Shown in pieces: positions 28,812 through 38,880 of a DNA stretch of 64,000 bases. Position numbers and translations under genes: made by a program. The notes under the pieces were generated by a model. That model saw only the letters and a list, made by a program, of their open reading frames with translations, made no database searches and had not been told where the DNA came from. Numbering within the stretch: position 1 is the stretch's first letter; every line of letters begins with the position of its first letter. The stretch spans positions 70,525,345-70,589,344 of the forward strand of contig NC_087062.1 in assembly GCF_963678635.1 (NCBI RefSeq). The letters are read 5' to 3'. Origin of the DNA: Symsagittifera roscoffensis (taxonomy: Eukaryota; Xenacoelomorpha; Acoela; Convolutidae).

Positions 28812-29686
28812 AAGTGCAGGACAAGCCAAGGAAACAACCAGCACGGAATCAGAGCAACAAGAGAGGACGGGGGTGTTCTCAAGTTGGTCAAACGGGCATT
28901 GTTAAATTCCACAGTACATTATAGGTGATAAGTGTAAAATTGGATAAGCGGAACCCACTGTTTTGAGGAACGTTTCTACTCAAGCAGGCCTTGAAACAGG
29001 TTCTACGGTTTTCTCTCAAGAGGTTTAGCACCCGGCGCTTAAGGTAATTTTCGGTTTACGAGGGGGGCTAAAGAGGGGGGAGATTAGAAGGGGGGCTGGT
29101 TAGGTTAAAGGTTGACGGTTGTAAATTGTAAAAAGGGGGGACACATTAGAGTAACTTATTGATCGACATCGTCGATTTAGTTACATTAGATTCTTGCACG
29201 CGTTGATTATAAATAGCGGATATCCGAATTTAACATCGAATTAAGGTAGGTACCCTGGTCGGATCGGGGGGGGGGGGGGGTTGGGGAACGGACGTTGACA
29301 GTTTTTGTGATACCCCATCAGATCGCTAGCAGGGGGGAGGAAAACAGGTGGCAATCAGGTACCAGACATTTTTTTTTGTTGTTGTTCAAATAAAGAGTTG
29401 ACACGAGTCACCTTTGAATTTTAGATGGGTTTATTTCTCTGTTTTTATCATTATTTTTTTTCTCTGTTCAAATTTTGACGCTTTTGGTAAAAAAGTTTTA
29501 ATCGGTTTTGACCAAACAGGTGATCACAAGACAACCCGAACAAAATGGGTTTCATCTTGCATCAAAATATTAAAAGGGAAATAAATACAGGGGGGTTGGT
29601 AATTCTAACTTTTGGCCAGTAAGATTGGGTTTTTGGGAAAATTTTTAGTAGAGCTCAAGTAGTGGTACCAGGTACAGTGGTTCAAG

Positions 29687-30217
29687 GCAGTCTTGGGACA
29701 GGCATACTTGGGACAGGCAGTCTTGGGACAGGCAGTCTTGGGACAGGCAGTCTTGGGACAGGCGGTCTTGGGACAGGCAGTCTTGGGACAGGCAGTCTTG
29801 GGACAGTAGTCTTGGGACAGGCTGTCTTGGGACAGGCAGTCTTGGGACAGTAGTCTTGGGACAGTAATCTGGGGACAGGCAGTCTTGGGACAGGCGGTCT
29901 TGGGACAGGCAGTCTTGGGACAGTAGTCTTGGGGCAGGCAGTCTTGGGACAGCCAGTCTTGGGAAGGTAGTCTTGGGACAGGCAGTCTTGGGACAGGCAG
30001 TCTTGGGACAGGCAGTCTTGGGACAGGCAGTCTTGGGACAGTAGTCTTAGGACAGGCAGTCTTGAGACAGACAGTCTTGGGACAGGCAGTCTTGGGACAG
30101 GCAGTCTTGGGACAGTAGTCTTGGGACAGGCAGTCTTGGGACAGGCGGTCTTGGGACAGGCAGTCTTGGGACAGGCAGTCTTGGGACAGTAGTCTTGGGA
30201 TAGTAATCTTGGGACAG
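29687..30217. repeat. 15-bp minisatellite array (unit A)
   Basis: About 35 copies of CTTGGGACAGGCAGT with a 14-bp variant CTTGGGACAGTAGT, occasional point changes, and an abrupt right end at CAGTACAGTCCACCCAG where satellite sequence begins. Open frames across it are periodic (SLGTG or CPKTA) and are not genes. Confidence 0.95.
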
Positions 30218-30494
30218 TACAGTCCACCCAGTTGCTTTGTAAGTAATAAGGAGTGTTTCTTTTGAGCAACCACAAGTACTGCCGGCAAGTTTTTTCAGAA
30301 GGTTAACTTTTTTTTGAATTTTTTCAGACTCTAGGACAGTGTTCGTTTCTTAAATTGGTTGTCGACTGTAACGCCTAGAAGTTTTGAGTTTCCAAAGGCC
30401 GTTGACCTTGACTTTTGTTTCTAGTTGTAGATTCATCTTTTGAGATTACTTTATAGTTTACAGTATGGTTATCTGTTCTGTGCTCTCACTAACG
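30218..30494. repeat. Isolated satellite monomer fragment
   Basis: CCCAGTTGCTTTGTAAGTAATAAGG through CTGTGCTCTCACTAAC matches about half a monomer of the array at 23.5-26.8 kb, placed directly after the minisatellite. Confidence 0.85.
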
Positions 30495-30966
30495 GTGTCA
30501 AATTCATCAGGTTCTAGCACTTCGAAGGCTAGGAATACGAAGTGAGCAGGGAGCTCAATTTGGGTTTCTTGAGTATTGAGAGGGAAAGGAAGGGGCTCAA
30601 GTGTGAACACGGATGAAATCCGAGGTCACGAAAAAGAAACTTTAACGAAACAAAGTATTTTCATTACTATGCTATAGTTATTATATAAATCAAAATGTTG
30701 TATGACAATTTCCTGATTGGATAGGACAAAAAAAATTTTAATCACAAGCTTCAAAAGCGGATATTCAAGGTGCAGGTATATGAAAATTTTGATTGCTGTT
30801 CAGCGATAGTGTGACAATTTTATATGGTTGTGAATTTTGGGGTGTAGATAAACTTAAGTCTACTGCAAACTTCTGTAAATGACCACTGGCACTGTATCTT
30901 GAGCAACACTCGGTATTCTAGGGACTCACTTACAGGCGGCAACACGCGATGAGGACAAGTTTGGAA
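30495..30966. other. Segment between satellite fragment and unit B
   Basis: AT-rich with no supportable gene. GGGCTCAAGTGTGAAC near 30,595 is one of several CTCAAGT-type hexamer sites in these regions. Confidence 0.4.
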
Positions 30967-33900
30967 GATTTGGAAGTTTGACCTTACGAACTACGTAATT
31001 TTGGGAGAAAATTTAGTTTTTCAAAAATTCGAATTGAGCCTGTCATGCTCAATTTTCTCGCGAGAACTGAAAGTCTCAGAAATACAAGCTCAGAACAACC
31101 GATTTACAATCGCGGGAAAGTACTTGAAAAAAGCAGCGGGAAATTGCTATTCGCAATTTCCAGATATAAATCAAACGCGAGTAGAGCTGTCCTATCCTGA
31201 AATAGGAGAAGAAGCGATTACAAAAGAAGAACATGTTTATTCGAGGTGAACCAGAGTGAACCCTCAGTGGAAAGGTGGACAGCTGGGGTATCCCAATGGT
31301 CCAGGTCCGAAACTTAATTCTCGAGTCAAAACTTATTTCCCTTGCTGGAATTCATCAATAGCAAACTTCTCAAGTTATTATACTTAATGCTAGAGTTACT
31401 GATTAATTTAGTTATCCCAATTCTCGAGTGTGCCGATATGTGAGTACTCAATTTGATTTTCTTGAGTGTGTTTTATAATTGCTATGTTGAGGTAAGGAGA
31501 GTTTTAGGTTGATCCATTTGAAATGGATAAAAGTTCCACTGTCTAATAAAAAGTAACTGTACGGATTATTCCGACCCTGTTTTTAACGGCGTTCTTGTAT
31601 TTTGGGTATTTTGAAACCTAAGTATGGGGACGTTTTTATTTTCTAGAGTGAGGGGGGGGGGGGGGGTATTTTGTTAGTGGCCTTCAAGCTGTAACGTGTT
31701 TTTAGTCTCATGTCGCAAGCGAACCGAATTGGCTCCGACCGTTCGAGGTAGAAAAACACAAGAGATGGTGTCTCTGACTCTTGAGCCAATTGTTATAGGG
31801 CCTATTTTTCTTTAACCTCGACTGTTACGGAAGTAGGCGACTGTTACATAGTGTTTTTATGGCGCTCCTGGGTGTTTTTACAACATCATGACTACGGATT
31901 CGAACCCACTTGAAGCAGCTCCGGGCTACATGCCCATTCTAGAGTACCGGTGGTACGGTTCAGCGGGAACTTGTAAACCTTCCGGCTGTACCGTGATAGC
32001 TTTTTAAGAAGACTCGAGAAAACTTCCTGGTACGCTCTCCGAACGAGGCTTAGCTAACCGAGTAAGGGGGGGGGGGGTAACTAGGGGGACGAAAAAACGA
32101 GCAAAAGACAAAAAGCGAAACAAAAACCGATAAAGAATAGAAAAAGGAACAAAAACAAAAAAAAACAAAAAATGACAGTGACTTTGACACCAAATTAGTT
32201 GGATCAAACCTTTATGTTAATTAAATAGTATACCCATACTGTTTTTTATAAGACCGATCGTTTCGATCATTTCAGCAATCTGGAAAGGTGCCCGAGTGTG
32301 GGGCGTTGTGAAGGGTTTTCAGATAGCTTGAAACTTAGCTGGACCATTAGGAGACTTGACTGGAACAGGTGACCAGTCGAGTGGGAAAGTGGTTCACAGG
32401 GACTTAGCTGGACAATTAGGAGACTTGACTGGAACAGGTGACCAGCCAAGTGGGAAAGTGGCGCTGGTGATCAAGTGCAGGACAAGCCAAGGAAACAACC
32501 AGCACGGAATCAGAGCAACAAGAGAGGACGGGGGTGTTCTCAAGTTGGTCAAACGGGCATTGTTAAAATCCACAGTACATTATAGGTGATAAGTGTAAAA
32601 TTGGATAAGCGGAACCCACTGTTTTGAGGAATGTTTCTACTCAAGCAGGCCTTGAAACAGGTTCTACGGTTTTCTCTCAAGATGTTTAGCACCCGGCGCT
32701 TAAGGTAATTATCGGCTTAAGAGGGGGGCTAAAGAGGGGGGATTAGAAGGGAGGCTGGTTAGGTTAGAGGTTGACGGTTGTAAATTGTAAAAAAAGGGGG
32801 ACACATTAGAGTAACTTATTGATCGACATCGTCGATTTAGTTACATTAGATTCTTGCACGCGTTGATTATAAGAAGCGGATATCCAAATTTAACATCGAA
32901 TTAAGGTAGGTACCCTGGTCGGATCGGGGGGGGGGGGGGGTTGGGGAACGGACGTAGACAGTTTTTGTGATACCCCATAAGATCGCTAGCAGGGGGGGGG
33001 GGGGGAGGAAAACGTGTGGCATTCAGGTACCAGATAATTTTTTTGTTGTTGTTCAAATAAAGGGTTGACACGAGTCACCTTCGAATTTTAGGTGGGTTTA
33101 TTTCTCTGTTTTTATCATTATTTTTTTTCTCTGTTCAAATTTTGACGCTTTTGGTAGAAAATTTTAATCGGTTTAGACCAACCAGGTGATCATAAGACAC
33201 CCCGAACAAGTTGGGTTTCAACTTGCATCAAAATAATAAAAGGGAAATAAATACAGGGGGGTTGGTAATTCTAACTTTTGGCCAGTAAGAATGGGTTTTT
33301 GGGAAAATTTTTACTTGAGCTCAAGTGGTGGTACCAGGTACAGTGGTTCAAGGCATTCTTGGGACAGGCAGTCTTGGGTCACGCAGTCTTGGGACAGGCA
33401 GTCTTGGGACAGGCAGTCTTGGGACAGGCAGTCGTGGGACAGGCAGTCTTGGGACAGGCAGTCTCTTGACAGGCAGTCTTGGGACAGGCAGTCTTGGGAC
33501 AGGCAGTCTAGGGACAGGCAGTCTTGGGACAGGCAGTCTTGGGACAGGCAGTCTTGGGACAGGCAGTCTTGGGACAGCAGTCTTGGGACAGGCAGTCTTG
33601 GGACAGGCAGTCTTGGGACAGGCAGTCTTGGGACAGTAGTCTTGGGACAGTAATCTTGGGACAGGCAGTCTTGGGACAGGTGGTCTTGGGACAGGCAGTC
33701 TTGGGACAGGCAGTCTTGGGACAGTAGTCTTGGGACATGCAGTCTTGGGACAGGCAGTCTTGGAACAGTAGTCTTTGGACAGGCAGTCTTGGGTCAGTCA
33801 GTCTTGGGACAGGCAGTCTTGGGACAGTATCTTCGGACAGGCAGTCTTTGGCACAGGGCAGTCTTGGAACAGTGCAATCTTGGGACAGGCAGTCTAGGGA

Positions 33901-34060
33901 CAGTTGAGATAAGTCTTGGGACTGTACCTAAGAGTCTTGGGACAGCACCAGAAAAGTCTTGGGACAGTACATAAGTCTTGGGACATTACCGGGAAGTCTT
34001 GGGAGGGTTCAAGAAAATTGTATGACGGCACTAGAAGGTCTTGGGACAGTGGTCAACGCT
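30967..34060 (+). repeat. LTR-like unit B with minisatellite, immediately upstream of element 2 gag
   Basis: Homologous to unit A over its full length but diverged (substitutions, different poly-G lengths, two rather than three 69-bp repeats). The minisatellite at 33,350-34,060 is longer than in A and its right half is degenerate, with units drifting to GTCTTGGGACAGCACC and similar. About 300 bp after the array the element 2 gag begins, so unit B is in the position of a 5' LTR or leader for that element. Transcription start and primer-binding site are not identifiable. Confidence 0.5.
33350..34060. repeat. 15-bp minisatellite array (unit B)
   Basis: Regular CTTGGGACAGGCAGT units to about 33,740, then increasingly irregular units up to GGTCTTGGGACAGTGG near 34,060. 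The core GTCTTGGGACAG persists even where the spacers change. Confidence 0.95.
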
Positions 34061-34354
34061 CAATTAAAAGCAATAGGACCGGTCCGGACGATTAAAATCG
34101 CGAAAGATCCATTTTATTAAGATCACGAATTGGAGATTTATTTTACTTAAGAGAATAAAGAAGATTTTTAGAAATTTTATCCGTAGAATAGAAATTTGTG
34201 AAGATTAGTATTGTAGATAGAAAAAATTGTAAATAAAAAAAATGAGGCGTAGTAGGGTACCAATAGCAGAAAAAAGAGTTCTGTAATCAAAGACAAAACA
34301 TAACTCGTCGCAGTAAAAATTGTGCCGTTGGACCAAAAAGTAACAAGGAAAAAC

Positions 34355-34361
34355 TTTTCAG
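34355..34361 (+). promoter_or_regulatory. Candidate splice acceptor before gag
   Basis: CTTTTCAG/TGAGC places a consensus nematode acceptor five bases before the gag ATG at 34,367. A spliced or SL trans-spliced leader would give a very short 5' UTR, common in nematode mRNAs; inferred. Confidence 0.4.
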
Positions 34362-34366
34362 TGAGC

Positions 34367-35401
34367 ATGGTCAACACAAGAAGCGCAAAGGAAAACAAGA
34401 GGAGAGGAAGCGCTGAAGAGGGACGGACGGAACCTGCTATAGAAATTGATCTTGAGACACCAGATCAGAGTGTTGATGAAGTAGAGAAGAAGACAACGAA
34501 GCCGACACCGATGCCGAATGCAGAAGAACAGAAGCAAAAGTCGATGGAATTCTCAACGATAGACACTGTGGAAGACACGACGGGCAACACGCCAGAAACA
34601 ATAAAGGACGAGTCGCAAGCGAAAAGAACGTCATTCACAGAGAGGATAGCAATGATGGTCGGAATGATATCGAGAGACATTGTGGAAGAAGATCAGAAAA
34701 CCGAGAAAGTCAAAACGTTTGGAACAGTTTCCACGAGAACAACAGAGGCCAATCGAGATGAAGATCAGGCCAAACAGGGGGCAACAGTTGACCATGAAAC
34801 ACCAACTCCTCTTGAGCTGGGCGATTTAATCGCGAAGTTATATCAGATTGACAGAAGACTAAAGTGCAGCGAGGAGGATCGAGAAGTGATAAAGAAAGAA
34901 TTAAGATACAAAAAACACGAGTACCTGGACAACTATTTCAATCTGGCGAAGGCGACGGAGGAGAAGCTACAGCTAAAATCAAACAAGGTGGAGGCCACTG
35001 AAAAAGACCGCGAGGAAAATATCATCAAAGACATGCAGATAATTAAGCAACGGTGTGACGCTGTGAACAGCCAGTTAGGGTGTCTGGAAATGAGAATGGA
35101 CACAATGAGTAGGGACCAGGCTGAGAGTTCATGTGCCTTACAGGCCAAACTGGATGCCATCTTGACACACTCTACATCACAAGACAGCCCGGTAACGGAT
35201 CGAACGCAAGGTAAAAGAGTTGATTTTGTGGAACCACAACGGAACAAGCGTGAGTCAACACCATTACCGTTACCCCGGGGCGCAGTGAGCATCGGTCCAG
35301 GGGGAGCCAAGACAATTATTAAGAGTGGGACCTTAACCACGACAAATGGCCCGGGGAATTCCACGAAAAGCAATAATGATGCCATGGCATCAGGGACCTG
35401 A
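34367..35401 (+). CDS. Gag N-terminal region
   Basis: The start is set at ATG 34,367 (MVNTRSAKENKRRG), which has good context (AGCATGG) and follows a splice-acceptor-like site; an upstream GTG in the same frame is not a likely start. The protein of 344 residues is hydrophilic, rich in Glu, Lys and Thr, with a helical segment around residues 165-260 (LIAKLYQIDRRLKCSEEDRE, KATEEKLQLKSNKVEATEKD) likely to form a coiled coil. The capsid-like domain follows in the +1 frame, with 56 bp of overlap (35,346-35,401). The frame ends exactly within a 12-bp inverted repeat. Gag assembles the particle in LTR elements. Confidence 0.7.
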   Translation: MVNTRSAKENKRRGSAEEGRTEPAIEIDLETPDQSVDEVEKKTTKPTPMPNAEEQKQKSMEFSTIDTVEDTTGNTPETIKDESQAKRTSFTERIAMMVGMISRDIVEEDQKTEKVKTFGTVSTRTTEANRDEDQAKQGATVDHETPTPLELGDLIAKLYQIDRRLKCSEEDREVIKKELRYKKHEYLDNYFNLAKATEEKLQLKSNKVEATEKDREENIIKDMQIIKQRCDAVNSQLGCLEMRMDTMSRDQAESSCALQAKLDAILTHSTSQDSPVTDRTQGKRVDFVEPQRNKRESTPLPLPRGAVSIGPGGAKTIIKSGTLTTTNGPGNSTKSNNDAMASGT

Positions 35402-36347
35402 TGCCATGACGTGGGCTAGCACCTGGGAGATGATGAATAGGACATTAGAAGCGTTCGCTACGAGAAACACTGATTCGAGTGAGAGAGGAGGTGGCAAAAC
35501 CAGGAAAATCTTCAAGAAGCCAAAAGAATTTAAGGATGACTCAGACGGATGCATCGATACTTGGGTAAAAGTCATGAGACTACATTTGGAACAGGACAAC
35601 TTGAATGACGAGAGACAAGCCTGCACAGCGATACTCATCAACTTAGAAGGCACGGCGTTGAAATGCGTAGTTGCAAAGAAGGAAGAGGAATGCGATACAG
35701 CGGACAAGATCTTCGAGTCATTGTTGAATCGATTCGGGTCAGGCATGAAGGGTCACCAAGCGATGATGAGATTTGAAAAGAGAAGGCAAAGGGACGATGA
35801 ATCAATTGATCGGTTCCTGGATGATCTTGAGAGCTTGAGACGAAGGAGTGATCCTGAAGAGTCAACAAACAGAAGGAACTTTAGTATCGCCTCGAAGTTC
35901 ATCGATGGGGTGGAAAGTGACGACTTGAGAACTATGTTAGCAACGTACTATACACTGTCAAAAGATAGTGCACCGACTCCAGAAGAAATGAGACAGAAGT
36001 CAAGAGAGTACATGCTGATGAAACCCAAGAAAAACTCATGCTCGGATAACAGGAACGTGCAAGGGGGGAGTCAACCACAGAGGTCGTCATGGTATACTCC
36101 TAGAGATGATATGGACAAACGCAGGTCATGCGCAAATTGTGGATCAGCGGATCATCATGTGGCGGACTGCACGACGTATAAACAAGGCATGAAGAGTCTG
36201 GGGCATGCTCCGGATGAGGAAGATATGAGCCAGATGGAAGAACACGAGTTCTACAGCGGCCTAATCATCAAGATGGTGCGAGCTGCTTCTTCTGCAATCA
36301 AGAGGGCCACTTTAGGATGGACTGTCCATTATTTTGGGAAGCAGTAA
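35346..36347 (+). CDS. Gag capsid domain and first zinc knuckle
   Basis: Residues about 50-235 fit a retrotransposon Gag capsid region: KKPKEFKDDSDGCIDTWVK, LEGTALKCVV, a helix with IFESLLNRFGS, and RDDESIDRFLDDLESLRRR. At residues 262-275 (36,129-36,170) is CANCGSADHHVADC, a perfect CX2CX4HX4C nucleic-acid-binding knuckle. A second knuckle, CFFCNQEGHFRMDC at 36,284-36,325, lies in a different frame, so a frameshift in the 36,170-36,284 interval has broken the protein; the residues after that point are spurious. The first codons up to about GPDAMTW overlap the previous frame and may not be translated from this ATG. Confidence 0.8.
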   Translation: MARGIPRKAIMMPWHQGPDAMTWASTWEMMNRTLEAFATRNTDSSERGGGKTRKIFKKPKEFKDDSDGCIDTWVKVMRLHLEQDNLNDERQACTAILINLEGTALKCVVAKKEEECDTADKIFESLLNRFGSGMKGHQAMMRFEKRRQRDDESIDRFLDDLESLRRRSDPEESTNRRNFSIASKFIDGVESDDLRTMLATYYTLSKDSAPTPEEMRQKSREYMLMKPKKNSCSDNRNVQGGSQPQRSSWYTPRDDMDKRRSCANCGSADHHVADCTTYKQGMKSLGHAPDEEDMSQMEEHEFYSGLIIKMVRAASSAIKRATLGWTVHYFGKQ

Positions 36348-37113
36348 AAATCAAAGTCATCCGAAACACAAGTTAGCGTTTGCGGCGGTGCAGAACACGA
36401 GGAACAGGCAAGCCGAGTTTGAAACAAGAAACCCAGAGGCACCGAATGCGGAACTACCGACGAAGACGGTGAAGACTGTAACGCAGGTCAATAGTGTCAT
36501 GGAGACCATATCCAGGAAGTCTCCCGAGATAAATTTTGAGAGAGCAGCTGCGGAGGCTATTAACAAGGTGAAACAGGACCTAGCGACGAAGGAAATAGAG
36601 CAATGATTGAAACAAGAGATCGAAAAGCAGAAGTTAAACGAGCCGTTAAGTTGGTCAGTGCCAGTGCTAGAAGCCGTAGTGGGAGCGACAAAGAGTGGAA
36701 ATTGCAACACTCTGAAAAGGGTGACGGGAAAGCCATTCGGCATAACAAAGATCGGAGCCAGGATAATGTCGATAATCACTGTAGGCGGCCACGAAGTAAC
36801 GAGGAACTTGAGTGAACCCAGTGACCAGACATAAATGAACATTGATGTGTACGCAGATTACTTTAGTGCAATAGGTCCACAGACGAATTCTAGGGCCTTG
36901 AGGGCGCTATTCACTAGAGGTGGCAGCAAGTCAGTCCGTGTGGAGAATAGATACACAAAAGCTTATGGTCCGCATGAGGTGATGTTAAATATAGATGGGA
37001 TAAACATCTACATGAAAACCATGATAACTTGTGATGAGGACTTAGCCGGACAGATCTACGTGGGCAAAGAAGAATTGAAAGTAAGATCGATTGGACACTG
37101 CGCAATGTTGTAG
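36284..37113 (+). pseudogene. Second Gag zinc knuckle and Gag-protease linker
   Basis: The knuckle CFFCNQEGHFRMDC (36,284-36,325) is followed after another small frameshift by one frame running from 36,334 to 37,113, interrupted by TGA at 36,604 and TAA at 36,832. Within it GHEVTRNLSE, VYADYFSAIGP and YGPHEVMLNIDG match element 1 at 1-400. At about 37,100 the sequence jumps from the pre-protease segment (VRSIGHCAML) straight to the RT N-terminus: the protease is deleted. Confidence 0.65.
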
Positions 37114-38042
37114 GAAAGAAATAGAGACATTACTAGAGTATGATATGATAGAACCATCCAAATCACCGTGGGCGTGTGGAGTAGCGATGACCAAAAAAAG
37201 GCGACCAATTGAGGTTTTGTTGCGACATTCGGTATCTGAAATCAGTCACGGTGAAGGATACTTATCCCATATCTAGAATTGGTGAGAGTCTCTCGAAGTT
37301 AGGTGATGCAAAGTTTTTTATGACTCTTGATTTAGGTTCGGCATTTTGGCAAGTCCCACTGAGGAAGCAGGACAGGGACAAGACAGGGTTCGCCTGCGAG
37401 CTAGGGCTGTTTCAATGGAAACGGATGCCATTTGGTCTATGCAATGCCACGGCCACATTTCAACGACTGATGGCACACGCATTGATAGGTGTGACAAAGA
37501 AATACGGCAATTTGGTAATGTGCTACGTGGACGACGTGGTGATAGCGATGCCTACAATGGAAGACCACATCGAGCGACTAAACGAGGTGTTTGCATGTAT
37601 GAAAAGGTCGGGAATAAAGTGCAAACCGTCAAAGTGCGAGATACTCAAGGACTCAATCAAATACTTGGGGAGGATGGTGGACAGGCATGGCATCAGACCA
37701 GACCCAGATGCAGTGAAAGCGGTTCTGACATGTAAATCGCCAAAGACGGAACATCAATTGATGAGCTTCCTGGGTTTCGCGAACTATTACAGGGAGTTTA
37801 TCAAGGGCTACGCGGACAAGGTATACCCGATGCAACAACTAATGAGGCACAAAGGCAAGAAGTTCACGTGGAACAACGCGGCGCAAGAGTCGTTCCAGGG
37901 AATAAAGAAAGAGTTGTGCGAGGCACCGGTGCTAGGGATGCCAACGGAAAAAAGGATGTACGTGCTGGACACGGATGCGTCGGTAGTCGCGATTTCTGGC
38001 ATTCTCCATCAAGAACAGAATGGAGCGGGAAGACAGTCTTGA
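37105..38042 (+). CDS. Reverse transcriptase of element 2 (frameshifted N-terminus)
   Basis: The first part (KEIETLLEYDMIEPSKSPWACG) is in one frame to about 37,200, then RFCCDIRYLKSV onward is in another. The latter has TLDLGSAFWQ, MPFG, YVDD and GFANYYREFIKGYADK, so the palm and thumb are complete, and it reaches LDTDASVVAISG of RNase H. After HQEQNGAG a small deletion relative to element 1 shifts the frame to a stop at 38,042. Apart from frame breaks the catalytic motifs are preserved. Confidence 0.85.
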
Positions 38043-38049
38043 GACCGAT

Positions 38050-38650
38050 ACGGAAATGAAGTACGGGTCGCCGAAAGCAGAGATGTGGTTACTTTTGTCA
38101 AGAAATAGAGAGCATACCTAGGAAGTGAGCCATTCAAGCTGCGAGTCGACAACAGAGCACTCAGCTGGCTGAAGACGTACTCAATGGACCAGAGCTACAT
38201 TGGGAGGTGGATAGTTCGCCTCGACGGATACGACATGATAATTGAGCATAGAACAAGAGACAAACATCAAAATGCCAACAGCTTGAGTAAAAAGACGGAG
38301 TTCTACGAGAGACAGGAACAGAGGGAGGCGGATAGGCCAGAAATCAAAGATGGCTTCTCCTTCATGGATAAGGAAACATATGATAAGATCACCCCGGCAA
38401 ACCGATAGAAGATCACCCCGAACTACCAAAGGAGCCTCCAGGGAAAACAATCTTGAAGAAGACCCGGGGGATACCGATAGGGATAATGCTCAAGTCAAAA
38501 ATCGTGAGGGAGACGCTCAAGGCAAAAGGCTATGACCTCAACCAGGTAGAAACGGGAGATGCACAGATAGATGAAGACTTCATGAGATTACTCGAGAAAC
38601 TGGCAGACGATAAACTCGTGTTCAAAGTAAAGGGAAAAGGTCTTCCAGAA
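38050..38650 (+). pseudogene. RNase H remainder and truncated linker
   Basis: VDNRALSWLKTYSMDQSY and DKHQNANSLSKKTEFY continue RNase H (frame at 38,184-38,408). After a stop the next frame (38,453-) carries MLKSKIVRETLKAKG, aligned to LLLRSNLVQQELSRM of element 1. At about 38,645 the sequence joins directly to the element 1 position 5,130 equivalent: the LSGE linker, H2C2 finger and integrase DDE core are missing. Confidence 0.65.
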
Positions 38651-38880
38651 TGTTATACCTCCCAAAGGGACAAAGAAACTACTCAAGAAATGGAGAGGAC
38701 CGTTCATGATAACGGAAGTGCACCAGCAAGGACGGTTTTACCGATTGAGTACGGGGCGTGCAGCGCATTATGAAAACTTGAAACCTCATGTCCCATCTCC
38801 AGAAGACTGGTGCGTACCGCAGAATGAATGTGGAGGGACTCGAGTACCTATTGGTGGAACCAGCTTGCGATGTGAACGAA
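38650..38880 (+). pseudogene. Integrase C-terminal GPY/F module
   Basis: PPKGTKKLLKKWRGPFMI, then FYRLSTGRAAHYENLKPH and PSPEDWCVP, in the frame of 38,706-38,933. This is the more complete version of the module, since element 1 has lost the second half. The frame switches near 38,830 to that of the next entry. Confidence 0.6.

Larger units (their letters stand above)
27267..30217 (+). repeat. LTR-like unit A
   Basis: About 2.4 kb of complex sequence plus a terminal minisatellite, matching unit B (from 30,967) from ATTTGGAAGTTTGACC onward. It contains, in order, a conserved block TGTCATGCTCAA...GAACAACCGATTTACAATC, a GTTGATCCAT...AATAAAAAGT segment resembling the LTR-like repeats at 12 kb, TGTTACATAGTG, two poly-G tracts, a 69-bp tandem repeat and the 15-bp minisatellite. 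The short frames inside it are shared between A and B but show no recognisable protein. It may be a large LTR or LTR derivative; no TG...CA ends with target duplications could be fixed. Confidence 0.5.

Noticed and set aside
29605-30288. Long open frames of repeated CPKTA / SLGTG / SWDRQ over the minisatellites on both strands
   Set aside because: They are translations of a 15-bp repeat that is open in several frames; no non-repeat protein is attached.
29687-34060. Minisatellite considered as CRISPR repeats
   Set aside because: Units are contiguous 14-15 bp without spacers.
27267-34060. Units A and B as the two LTRs of one small element
   Set aside because: They are too diverged and no TG...CA ends, primer site or target duplication could be fixed, so they are listed only as LTR-like repeats.
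34933-35385. Minus-strand hydrophobic frame opposite gag
   Set aside because: Antisense shadow of a charged Gag frame; not conserved as a separate protein.
35346-35401. Classical -1 slippery heptamer (X XXY YYZ) for gag frameshifting
   Set aside because: No heptamer of this type is present in the overlap; only the inverted repeat is reported.
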